DNA from: XYD2-FULL-39-9 sp964363685
GTDB taxonomy: Bacteria; Patescibacteriota; Patescibacteriia; Magasanikbacterales; GWA2-37-8
NCBI GenBank assembly: GCA_964363685.1
Contig: CAYIJG010000018.1
Coordinates: 1 to 15,401, forward strand
Direction of reading: 5' to 3'
DNA length: 15,401 nt
The position numbers and the translations under genes were made by a program. The notes below the pieces were generated by a model. It did no database searches, had not been told where the DNA came from, and saw only the letters and a list, made by a program, of their open reading frames with translations. Shown piece after piece: positions 5,848 through 12,220 of the stretch. The stretch's first letter is position 1. The number at the start of each line of letters is the position of its first letter.

Positions 5848-6393
5848 ATGTTTACAAATACTGTCTACGCCTCAGAAACAGCTACTGAAACCACCAACGA
5901 AGGAGTTCTCGCCTCTTTAGGTATAAATGGCACTCTGCTTATTTTTCAATTCGTAAACTTTGCTGTTGTGGCCTTTGTTTTGTGGTTCTTAATCTTGAAA
6001 CCACTCACCAAAAAGATGGCTGAGAGACAAAAAATGGTTGAAGATAGTGTGGATAATGTGAAGAAAATAGAAACAAACCTTGGCATGAGTGAAAAGAAAT
6101 ACCAAGAAAAGATAGATCAAGCCAAAGTTGATGCCAATAAAATTATAGAAAAAGCCAGCACCGAAGCCCTGGCTGTAGCTGAAATAGCCAAAGAAAAAAC
6201 CAGAAAAGAAATTGAGCAATTGGTAGAGGATGCTAGAAAAAATATTAAGACCGAAAGAAACGAATCAATCGCTGAAATCAAACAGCAAGTAGCGAGTTTG
6301 GTCGTAGAGGTGGCTGAAAAGATTTTAGCTGGAAAAATTGATGTAGAAAAAGATAATAAGATTGTGGAAGAAGCTATTAAAGGTTTGAAATAA
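5848..6393 (+). CDS. atpF: F-type ATP synthase subunit b
   Basis: Peripheral stalk subunit: one N-terminal transmembrane helix (about residues 29-50, TLLIFQFVNFAVVAFVLWFLILKPL) followed by a long, highly charged coiled coil to the C-terminus (181 aa total). The core pattern FQFVNFAVVAFVLWFLILKPLTKKMAERQ is typical: NF in the membrane helix and K-P-L at the exit. The N-terminus is about 20 residues longer than in E. coli (MFTNTVYASETATETTNEGV), and VYA-SE could even be a signal-type cleavage site, though CPR b subunits commonly have such a leader. The ATG at 5848 has no close Shine-Dalgarno sequence; the AGGA at 5825-5828 is too far away. The stop codon directly abuts the palindrome at 6394. 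Confidence 0.94.
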   Translation: MFTNTVYASETATETTNEGVLASLGINGTLLIFQFVNFAVVAFVLWFLILKPLTKKMAERQKMVEDSVDNVKKIETNLGMSEKKYQEKIDQAKVDANKIIEKASTEALAVAEIAKEKTRKEIEQLVEDARKNIKTERNESIAEIKQQVASLVVEVAEKILAGKIDVEKDNKIVEEAIKGLK

Positions 6394-6409
6394 TCCCGAG
6401 TACTCGGGA
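6394..6409. repeat. Perfect 16-bp palindrome between atpF and atpH
   Basis: TCCCGAG-TA-CTCGGGA, beginning the base after the atpF stop and ending 9 bp before the atpH ATG. A near-identical copy, differing in one loop base, lies before atpD at 10016-10031. The shared core, including flanks, is TAATCCCGAGT-n-CTCGGGAC. Confidence 0.8.
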
Positions 6410-6418
6410 CAAACGCTT

Positions 6419-6805
6419 ATGAAAAAGCAGAGTAACTTACAATTTGCCAAGGCTCTCTACGAAGTGACCAAAGATCTATCTGAGGCCAAAGTGCCGGAAG
6501 TTATAAAACAATTTTTTTTAGTTTTACAAAAAAATAATAAGCTAAATAAAATAAACTATATTATTGACGAGTTTATAAAATATTCAAAAAAACAGGCGGG
6601 AATCAAAACTGTTAGTGTTGAAACCGCTCACCCTGCAGATAAAGATCTGCTAAATAAAATTAAAAAAGTATTTGGTCAGGACGCAGAAATTTCTCAAACA
6701 GTAAACAAAAATTTATTAGGCGGTATAAAAATAAAAGTTGATGATACTATTTACGACGGTAGTCTCAAAACTCAATTATCTAAATTAAAACAATCACTAA
6801 TTTAA
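6419..6805 (+). CDS. atpH: F-type ATP synthase subunit delta, shortened
   Basis: Stator subunit joining the top of the alpha/beta hexamer to subunit b. The C-terminal region is recognisable: NKNLLGGIKIKVDDTIYDGSLKTQLSKLKQSL matches the conserved pattern GG-x-x-I-x-x-x-D-x-x-x-D-x-S-x-x-x-x-L-x-x-L. At 128 aa it is about 50 residues shorter than the usual ~175-180. The missing part falls in the N-terminal helical domain, which begins with the usual pattern (FAKALYEVTKD) but is compressed. The codons are strikingly A-rich (runs of aaa/aat) compared with atpA. It may still be functional, since C-terminal contacts to b are retained. The start follows the palindrome at 6394-6409 and has no Shine-Dalgarno sequence. 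Position in the operon, directly before atpA, supports the call. Confidence 0.88.
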   Translation: MKKQSNLQFAKALYEVTKDLSEAKVPEVIKQFFLVLQKNNKLNKINYIIDEFIKYSKKQAGIKTVSVETAHPADKDLLNKIKKVFGQDAEISQTVNKNLLGGIKIKVDDTIYDGSLKTQLSKLKQSLI

Positions 6806-6811
6806 TTAGGG

Positions 6812-6890
6812 TGTAGTGAGTAGGGCGTGGGGTGTAGTAGTTGAATAATTGCTTACCACACGCCGTTTACCTTACTACTTACTCCCTACA
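6812..6890. repeat. Imperfect inverted repeat filling the atpH-atpA spacer
   Basis: TGTAGTGAGTA (6812-6822) pairs with TACTCCCTACA (6880-6890) with one mismatch. Inside, GGCGTGGGGT (6824-6833) pairs with ACCACACGCC (6855-6864) with one mismatch. The left arm repeats a gtgtagt(a)g word. The two halves are asymmetric, with about 15 extra bases on the right. It resembles a degenerate palindromic dispersed repeat rather than a terminator. Confidence 0.5.
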
Positions 6891-6905
6891 ACTTAACTTT
6901 AAAAT

Positions 6906-8414
6906 ATGTCCACAAACACGATCGTTGAAGAAATCAGAAAAAATATCTCCCTTTTCCAAAAAGAAACAAGCAAGGAAGAAACTGGAAAAGTCATTGAAGT
7001 AGGGGATGGCATTGCCCGTCTCTCGGGACTGACAAAATGCCAGGCTAGTGAAATGCTTGAGTTTGTCGGTGAAGAAGGATCTTCCGATGAAGTCACTTAC
7101 GGTTTGGCCTTAAACCTTGAAGAAGAAACTGTTGGTTGTGTGCTACTAGGTGGATATAAACATATCAAAGAAGGTGATACGGTAAAAAGAACAAACAGAA
7201 TTTTGTCTGTACCAGTTGGAGAAGAGTTAATCGGCAGAGTGGTTAATCCTCTTGGCCAAGCGATTGATGGAGGCAAAGATATTAAATCTAGTAAATTTTA
7301 TCCAATTGAAAAAATTGCTCCCGGTGTAATGACCAGAGAGCCGGTAAGTCAACCATTACAGACCGGTATCAAAGCGATTGATGCGATGATTCCAATTGGC
7401 CGCGGTCAGCGCGAACTTATTATTGGCGATCGTCAAACTGGTAAAACTGCCATTGCTATAGATACTATTATCAATCAAAAAGGCAAAGATGTCATCTGTG
7501 TCTATGTGGCTATCGGTCAAAAAGATTCCAAAGTTGCTCGTATTGTCGCCAAACTCAAAGAAGCTGGCGCTATGGAATACACCATTATCGTGGTGGCTGG
7601 CGCTTCTCAACCCGCTTCTCTTTCTTATATTGCTCCTTACGCTGGCGTAGCTATGGCTGAATACTTCATGGATCAAGGCAAAGATGTGCTGTGTATCTAT
7701 GATGATTTATCCAAACAAGCTTGGGCATATCGTGAAATCTCTCTCTTGCTTCGTCGTCCACCAGGTCGTGAAGCTTACCCTGGTGACGTTTTCTATTTAC
7801 ACTCACGCTTACTTGAACGCGCTTGCCGACGCAATAAAGAATCTGGCGGAGGCTCTATTACCGCTTTGCCTATAATTGAAACTCAAGCTAGCGACGTGAC
7901 CGCCTATATTCCAACCAATGTAATCTCTATTACCGATGGCCAAATTTTCTTGGAAACAGATTTATTTTATAAAGGTATTCGCCCAGCTCTCAATGTCGGT
8001 ATTTCCGTATCTCGTGTTGGTGGCGCTGCCCAAATCAAACCGATGAAAAAAGTAGCTGGAAAACTCAAACTAGCCATGGCCCAATTTCGCGAAATGGAAG
8101 CCTTTGCTCAATTTTCTAGTGACTTAGATTCTGAAACCAAAAAGCAAATTGAACTCGGTCAGCGTTTGGTTGAAGTTCTCAAACAACCTCAATACGCTCC
8201 AATGTCAGTAGCGCAACAAGTGGCTGTTATCTATGCTGTCAGTAATGGTTACGCTAGCCAAGTGCCTGTCCAAGATATTCGTGATTGGGAAGAAAAGTTC
8301 CATGATTTCCTAGAAAAATCCAAAGGCTCACTCTTAGGAAAAATTGAAAAAGGGGAGTGGGATGAAAAAATTGAAACAGAATTAAAAGAGGCTTGTGGGG
8401 AATTCAAAAAATAA
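6906..8414 (+). CDS. atpA: F-type ATP synthase subunit alpha
   Basis: Non-catalytic nucleotide-binding subunit of the F1 hexamer (502 aa, normal length). The N-terminal beta-barrel domain includes the pattern GKVIEVGDGIARLSGL (27-42). Walker A is GDRQTGKT at 174-181, the YDDLSKQA region lies at 265-272, the alpha/beta signature PPGREAYPGDVFYLHSRLLERA is at about 285-306, and the arginine finger is R370 in GISVSRVGGAAQ. The codon choice is less A-biased than in atpH or the next gene, with CGT, CTC and GGT frequent, as expected for a well-expressed gene. The ATG at 6906 has no Shine-Dalgarno sequence. It ends 3 bp before an unrecognised membrane protein gene, where atpG would be expected. Confidence 0.98.
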   Translation: MSTNTIVEEIRKNISLFQKETSKEETGKVIEVGDGIARLSGLTKCQASEMLEFVGEEGSSDEVTYGLALNLEEETVGCVLLGGYKHIKEGDTVKRTNRILSVPVGEELIGRVVNPLGQAIDGGKDIKSSKFYPIEKIAPGVMTREPVSQPLQTGIKAIDAMIPIGRGQRELIIGDRQTGKTAIAIDTIINQKGKDVICVYVAIGQKDSKVARIVAKLKEAGAMEYTIIVVAGASQPASLSYIAPYAGVAMAEYFMDQGKDVLCIYDDLSKQAWAYREISLLLRRPPGREAYPGDVFYLHSRLLERACRRNKESGGGSITALPIIETQASDVTAYIPTNVISITDGQIFLETDLFYKGIRPALNVGISVSRVGGAAQIKPMKKVAGKLKLAMAQFREMEAFAQFSSDLDSETKKQIELGQRLVEVLKQPQYAPMSVAQQVAVIYAVSNGYASQVPVQDIRDWEEKFHDFLEKSKGSLLGKIEKGEWDEKIETELKEACGEFKK

Positions 8415-8417
8415 AAT

Positions 8418-8921
8418 ATGGACATAGTCGTAAAAGCATTAAAAAAAACTAGAGAACTATTTTTTGTTCAGACTATAGTGCGAAGTTCTATAACAATTCT
8501 TTTAGTAGTAGCAGGGATAATTTTTTATCTAACATTAGATGGAGGGGAAAAATTTACTAACTATAAGACTATAATATTCTGGCTTGTCATTCTAATAAAT
8601 ATATACTCCACAATAAAATTTTTTAGAAAAAGTATAGAATATAGCACACCAGAAAAGAACACCTTTTTACAAACCTTAAAAAATACTCCAGAGTTAGTTG
8701 GTACTATCCAAGTTATGTTTGAGAATTTGGGTGGAGGTAAGTATATCTACAGAGTAAATGTAGTTAGGCTGACTGGCGAACTCACTAACGGTCAAACTCA
8801 TAAAATGTTTATTCCCGAAAATTTTTTGCAACCGGTATTAAATTATATATCCTCAGTTCTACCGAAAATTAAAATAAATTACGAGCAAACACCATTAAGA
8901 AAAAAACTTTTAGGATTTTAA
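8418..8921 (+). CDS. Unrecognised two-TM protein embedded between atpA and atpG
   Basis: I do not recognise the family. The 167-aa protein has a basic, amphipathic N-terminus (about 1-20, MDIVVKALKKTRELFFVQ), two hydrophobic helices (about 24-40 and 51-68) linked by a short DGGEKFTN loop, and a soluble C-terminal domain of about 95 residues. That domain has beta-like segments (VGTIQVMFENL, KYIYRVNVVRLTGEL, HKMFIPE) and a basic end (TPLRKKLLGF). With two helices the N- and C-termini should lie on the same side, probably the cytoplasm, facing F1. Spacers of 3 bp to atpA and 1 bp to atpG imply translational coupling and co-transcription. Its DNA is more A/T-rich (ata, aaa, aga codons) than atpA, suggesting a separate history or weaker expression. 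A role as ATP synthase assembly or accessory factor is inferred from position only. Confidence 0.85.
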   Translation: MDIVVKALKKTRELFFVQTIVRSSITILLVVAGIIFYLTLDGGEKFTNYKTIIFWLVILINIYSTIKFFRKSIEYSTPEKNTFLQTLKNTPELVGTIQVMFENLGGGKYIYRVNVVRLTGELTNGQTHKMFIPENFLQPVLNYISSVLPKIKINYEQTPLRKKLLGF

Positions 8922-8922
8922 T

Positions 8923-9873
8923 ATGGCCGTAAACACAAAAGTAATCAAACGTCGCCTCAAATCCATTGGTAGTACCAAAAAAATTACCAAAGCCATGGAA
9001 ATGATTGCGGCTGCCAAAATGCGCAAAGCGGTTAATGCTGCTTTAGATACTCGTGCCTACGCCACTTTGGCTTGGGAACTTTTAGTGAATCTTTCTAAAG
9101 TTCAAAAAGAACAAATGCCTCTTTTGGCTGTCCGTCCAGTAGAAAAGATTTTAATGATTATTATTACTTCTAATCGAGGTTTGTGCGGGAGTTTTAATGC
9201 CAATATAATCAGAAAGACCGCTGCTCAATTAAAGAACCCGCAAAATATTGCCAAACAAAGAATAAAAGGCAAAGAAGTTTTATCAAACAAACAAATATCC
9301 GTAGAGGTTATCGGTATTGGTAAGAAGGGCGCGGATTTTGCCAAAAAAATGGGCTACAATCTAATTGCTTCATTTAATAATCTTACTGATACTCCAAGTT
9401 TAGAGGATGCGTTACCTGTTGCCAGAATGATTATTGAAGCGTATGAAAAACAAACCTATGATAAGGTAGTTGTTGCCTATACAGATTTTAAATCTGCTTT
9501 GTTGCAAACAGCCAAGCTCAGACAGGTATTGCCAATTTCAGAAATTGATCTGGAAAAAATGTTAGGAGATATTAACGAAACAACTCATTCTAAAATTTCT
9601 GAAAAATCAAACTTGAATGAATATTTATTTGAACCAAACCGAACCGATGTTTTAAAAATAGTATTGCCAAGACTGGTAGAAAGCCAAATTTATCAAACAC
9701 TTTTAGAATCCTCAGCTAGTGAACATAGTAGCCGTATGGTAGCTATGAAAAATGCCAGTGAAGCGGCCAAAGATATGATTGACGAGTTGAACCTGACATT
9801 TAATAAAGCGAGACAAGCGGGTATTACCCAAGAAATTGCCGAGATTGCCGGTGGGGCGGCGGCACTGGAATAA
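8923..9873 (+). CDS. atpG: F-type ATP synthase subunit gamma
   Basis: Central rotor shaft of F1. The conserved N-terminal helix (IKRRLKSIGSTKKITKAM, residues 8-25, then EMIAAAKMRKA) and the C-terminal helix (ASEHSSRMVAMKNASEAA, then DMIDELNLTFNKARQ up to ITQEIAEIAGGAAAL) are both complete. SNRGLCGSFNANI (83-95) is the usual core motif. At 316 aa it is about 25-30 residues longer than typical. Most of the extra length falls in a lysine-rich segment at about 104-125 (NPQNIAKQRIKGKEVLSNKQ) in the Rossmann-like domain, outside the shaft. AGGA at 8911-8914 lies 8 nt before the ATG and overlaps the end of the preceding gene, a plausible ribosome binding site. The gene is followed by the dispersed repeat at 9883-9983. 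Confidence 0.96.
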   Translation: MAVNTKVIKRRLKSIGSTKKITKAMEMIAAAKMRKAVNAALDTRAYATLAWELLVNLSKVQKEQMPLLAVRPVEKILMIIITSNRGLCGSFNANIIRKTAAQLKNPQNIAKQRIKGKEVLSNKQISVEVIGIGKKGADFAKKMGYNLIASFNNLTDTPSLEDALPVARMIIEAYEKQTYDKVVVAYTDFKSALLQTAKLRQVLPISEIDLEKMLGDINETTHSKISEKSNLNEYLFEPNRTDVLKIVLPRLVESQIYQTLLESSASEHSSRMVAMKNASEAAKDMIDELNLTFNKARQAGITQEIAEIAGGAAALE

Positions 9874-9882
9874 AGTTGTACT

Positions 9883-9983
9883 TGTCATTCCGACCGTAGT
9901 GGAGGAATCCCTTAAACATGGTTTTTGCAAAAACATAGTATAAGGGATCTCTCGACTCGGTAAAAACCTCGCTCGAGATGACA
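9883..9983. repeat. Dispersed palindromic repeat, copy 1 (atpG-atpD spacer)
   Basis: A 101-bp element bounded by TGTCATTCCGA on the left and CTCGAGATGACA on the right, which pair imperfectly. Inside, AATCCCTTA and TAAGGGAT form a second stem, and GTTTTTGC/GCAAAAAC near the centre a third. It is homologous to 15060-15143: same ends, same ATCCCTTAAAC and TATAAGGGAT words, and the shared CTCGACT. The element carries no ORF of its own and is too small for an IS, so it is MITE- or REP-like. Related elements with TGTCATTC...GAATGACA ends are found in many bacterial genomes (general knowledge). Confidence 0.85.
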
Positions 9984-10015
9984 GACAACAAAAAATCAAT
10001 ACCAAATTAAACTAA

Positions 10016-10031
10016 TCCCGAGTCCTCGGGA
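10016..10031. repeat. 16-bp palindrome before atpD
   Basis: TCCCGAG-TC-CTCGGGA, a second copy of the palindrome at 6394-6409 with one loop base changed. It lies 15 bp before the atpD ATG. The flanks are also shared (TAAT before, AC after), indicating a true repeat rather than coincidence. Confidence 0.75.
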
Positions 10032-10046
10032 CTAATCAACACTATT

Positions 10047-11423
10047 ATGAGTACAGCCAATAAAGGAAAAATAGCCCAAATTATCGGCGTGGTAGTAGAT
10101 GTGCATTTCCCAGAAAGTTTGCCATCTATCTTTAACGCTTTAGAAACAAAAATGCCAAACGGAGAAATTTTGACTCTTGAGGTTCAACAACACTTGGGTT
10201 CAAACACTGTCCGCACAGTCGCTATGAACACAACGGATGGTTTACAAAGAGATGCTGAAGTTACTGACACTGGCAAACCTATCTCTGTGCCGGTTGGTCC
10301 AAATACTTTAGGTCGCATGTTTAATGTGACTGGAAAAGTTATTGATGGTTTAGGCGAAGTAAAATCAGACAAGACATATCCGATCCATCGTAGCGCTCCA
10401 AGTTTCAAACAACAATCAACCAAATCCGAAATTTTGGAAACCGGTATTAAAGTTATTGACCTTATCTGTCCGTTTTTGAAAGGTGGAAAGATTGGACTGT
10501 TTGGCGGAGCTGGTGTAGGCAAAACCGTTGTTATCCAAGAATTAATCCGCAATATCGCTCAAGAACATAGTGGTTATTCCGTGTTTGCGGGTGTTGGTGA
10601 AAGAAGTCGTGAAGGTAATGATTTATACCGAGAAATGAAAGAGTCTGGCGTGCTAGACAAAACCGCTCTGGTTTTCGGTCAGATGAATGAACCACCAGGC
10701 GCTCGCGCTCGCGTCGCTCTTACTGCCTTATCAATGGCTGAATATTTCCGCGACGAAGAAGGCAAAGATCTGCTCTTATTTATCGATAATATTTTTCGCT
10801 TTACCCAGGCTGGATCTGAGGTATCTGCGCTCCTTGGTCGTATGCCATCAGCCGTAGGTTATCAGCCAACCCTGGCTACAGAAATGGGCGCCTTACAAGA
10901 GCGCATCACTAGTACCGAAAAAGGTTCTATCACCTCTGTACAGGCCGTATACGTGCCTGCAGATGACCTTACTGACCCAGCTCCTGCTACAACTTTTGCC
11001 CACTTAGATTCTACTGTTGTTTTGAACCGCTCACTTTCTGAACTTGGTATCTACCCAGCTGTAGATCCATTAGACTCGAACTCAACTATGTTAGATCCTT
11101 TGGTTGTTGGTGAAGAACACTATAATACCGCTCGTGAGGTTCAAAGAGTTTTACAAAAATATAAAGACTTACAAGACACAATTGCTATCTTGGGTATGGA
11201 AGAATTATCCGATGAAGATAAAATCACTGTTTCCCGCGCTCGTAAATTGCAAAAGTTTTTGTCCCAACCTTTCTTTGTGGCTGAAACATTTACTGGTACG
11301 GAAGGTAAGTATGTAAAATTGGCAGACACTATTCGTGGTTTTAGAGAAATTTTGGATGGTAAACATGATGAAAAATCCGAACAATCCTTCTATATGAAGG
11401 GTGGAATTGATGAGGTAAAGTAG
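10047..11423 (+). CDS. atpD: F-type ATP synthase subunit beta (catalytic)
   Basis: Catalytic subunit of F1 (458 aa). Walker A is GGAGVGKT at 153-160, the catalytic glutamate is E185 in GVGERSREGNDLY, Walker B is LLLFIDN at 242-248 with D247, and the hallmark RFTQAGSEVSALLGRMPSAV follows at 251-270. The C-terminal lever appears as MEELSDEDK, a variant of the DELSEED loop. The N-terminal barrel domain is normal (KIAQIIGVVVDVHFP). The codon usage resembles atpA, suggesting high expression. The ATG at 10047 matches the family start and has no Shine-Dalgarno sequence. The 173-bp spacer from atpG holds two different repeats (9883-9983 and 10016-10031), yet the operon order is preserved. Confidence 0.98.
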   Translation: MSTANKGKIAQIIGVVVDVHFPESLPSIFNALETKMPNGEILTLEVQQHLGSNTVRTVAMNTTDGLQRDAEVTDTGKPISVPVGPNTLGRMFNVTGKVIDGLGEVKSDKTYPIHRSAPSFKQQSTKSEILETGIKVIDLICPFLKGGKIGLFGGAGVGKTVVIQELIRNIAQEHSGYSVFAGVGERSREGNDLYREMKESGVLDKTALVFGQMNEPPGARARVALTALSMAEYFRDEEGKDLLLFIDNIFRFTQAGSEVSALLGRMPSAVGYQPTLATEMGALQERITSTEKGSITSVQAVYVPADDLTDPAPATTFAHLDSTVVLNRSLSELGIYPAVDPLDSNSTMLDPLVVGEEHYNTAREVQRVLQKYKDLQDTIAILGMEELSDEDKITVSRARKLQKFLSQPFFVAETFTGTEGKYVKLADTIRGFREILDGKHDEKSEQSFYMKGGIDEVK

Positions 11424-11434
11424 CTTGTAGATAA

Positions 11435-11507
11435 TTAGCTTCTTAGCTTTTTAGGTTATGTCAACCAAATCGCTAACAAGCTACCAGCTAATAAGCTAAT
11501 AAGCTAA
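11435..11507. repeat. Inverted repeat in the atpD-atpC spacer
   Basis: The left arm 11435-11454 is built of the word TTAGCTT repeated (TTAGCTTCTTAGCTTTTTAG). The right arm 11488-11507 is CTAATAAGCTAATAAGCTAA. They pair at 18 of 20 positions across a 33-nt loop. The right arm is itself an internal tandem of the 8-mer aagctaat. It ends 4 bp before the atpC ATG, so the folded form would sit at the start codon. Confidence 0.7.
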
Positions 11508-11511
11508 ATTT

Positions 11512-11937
11512 ATGTTAAAATTCAAAATCGTCACTCCGGAAAAAAGTATCTATGAAAACGAAATTTTTCAGGTTACCATTCCGACCATGGACGGTGAGAT
11601 TACTGTTTTACCAAATCATATTCCGCTTGTTTCTGTTCTCAAAGCTGGTGAATTAAAATTCAAAGACAAAGATGGCGAGCATCAAATGGCAGTCTCGGGA
11701 GGATTTTTGGAAGTAAGAGGAAAAAATGAAATTGTGATTTTGGCAGATCATGCCGAACGAGTAGACGAGATAGATATGGCTAGAGCCGAAGAGGCAAGGA
11801 AGCGCGCCGAAGAACAAATGAAAAATATCAAGAATGTTCAAGATGTTGACTTTGCTAAACTGCAAGCAATTATGGATAGAGAGCTAAACAGATTGAGAGT
11901 GGCAAAAAAATATCGCAAATTACCAATAAGCAAATAA
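11512..11937 (+). CDS. atpC: F-type ATP synthase subunit epsilon
   Basis: Rotor subunit that couples gamma to the c-ring and inhibits ATP hydrolysis through its C-terminal helices. The N-terminal beta-sandwich is canonical: LKFKIVTPEKSIYENEIFQVTIPTMDGEITVLPNHIPLVSVLKAGEL, where PNH-x-P-L-V and G-E-x-x-x-L are family signatures. GGFLEVRGKNEIVILADHAERVDEID then leads into the helical hairpin (MARAEEARKRAEEQM ... RELNRLRVAKKYRK). The length of 141 aa is normal and both C-terminal helices are present, so regulation by the extended conformation is possible. It is the last subunit gene. The ATG at 11512 is preceded by a palindromic spacer and no Shine-Dalgarno sequence. Confidence 0.96.
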   Translation: MLKFKIVTPEKSIYENEIFQVTIPTMDGEITVLPNHIPLVSVLKAGELKFKDKDGEHQMAVSGGFLEVRGKNEIVILADHAERVDEIDMARAEEARKRAEEQMKNIKNVQDVDFAKLQAIMDRELNRLRVAKKYRKLPISK

Positions 11938-11965
11938 AAAACTTAAATTAATAATAAACTTTCAT

Positions 11966-12103
11966 ATGGAAAAATGCCCAAAATGCAAAACAGTTTTAGG
12001 AGAACAAGCAGATCCTTGCTTGTGTAATGAAAGTATCTGCGTGGCTTGCTGTGAATGTGACCAAACTTGTGGTTGTGAATGTATTGATAAGGTAAACGCC
12101 TAA
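11966..12103 (+). CDS. Cysteine-rich 45-aa miniprotein (putative metal-binding)
   Basis: ATG at 11966, stop TAA at 12101-12103. Eleven of 45 residues are cysteine: C4, C7, C18, C20, C25, C28, C29, C31, C35, C37 and C39. The first pair is a zinc-ribbon-like knuckle, MEKCPKC. The rest is a dense C-x-C / C-x-x-C-C-x-C array (PCLC, CVACCEC, CGCEC) with acidic residues between, resembling a metallothionein-like or Fe-S/zinc cluster peptide more than a secreted disulfide protein, since no signal peptide is present. I do not recognise a family. The ORF begins 28 bp after atpC on the same strand and could be the last cistron of the operon. No Shine-Dalgarno sequence is seen, as for most genes here. 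The non-random cysteine spacing argues for a real gene despite the short length. Confidence 0.6.
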   Translation: MEKCPKCKTVLGEQADPCLCNESICVACCECDQTCGCECIDKVNA

Positions 12104-12165
12104 AAACTCAAATTCTTCTCTAAGATTAGCCCTCACGGTAACAAAACCTCGGTTTTTACGTCTTC

Positions 12166-12171
12166 TATAAT
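12166..12171 (+). promoter_or_regulatory. TATAAT -10 box before the ABC exporter
   Basis: A perfect TATAAT with predicted start near 12178 and no convincing -35 box at 16-18 bp spacing (AAAACC region). The spacer after the cysteine-rich ORF suggests a new transcription unit begins here. Confidence 0.35.
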
Positions 12172-12181
12172 ATACACATAT

Positions 12182-12200
12182 CTCCCCAAATAGGGGAGGT
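12182..12200 (+). promoter_or_regulatory. Hairpin sequestering a perfect GGAGGT
   Basis: CTCCCC (12182-12187) pairs with GGGGAG (12193-12198) around AAATA. GGAGGT (12195-12200), a full anti-Shine-Dalgarno match, overlaps the 3' arm. It lies only 1 nt before an ATG at 12202, which opens an 11-codon out-of-frame ORF (12202-12237), and 20 nt before the exporter ATG at 12221. The spacing is poor for either start. Confidence 0.5.
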
Positions 12201-12220
12201 AATGCTGTTTTATAAAAATT

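Noticed and set aside
11104..11316. 70-codon ORF in another frame inside atpD, plus many long antisense ORFs under metG, atpA, atpD and others
   Set aside because: They lie wholly inside well-conserved genes, have no start signals and no protein-like features; they are shadows.
12138..12159. Possible terminator: weak stem with AAAAC/GTTTT around CTCG after the cysteine-rich ORF
   Set aside because: The stem is almost all A-T with bulges and the T-run is part of the stem; too weak to call.
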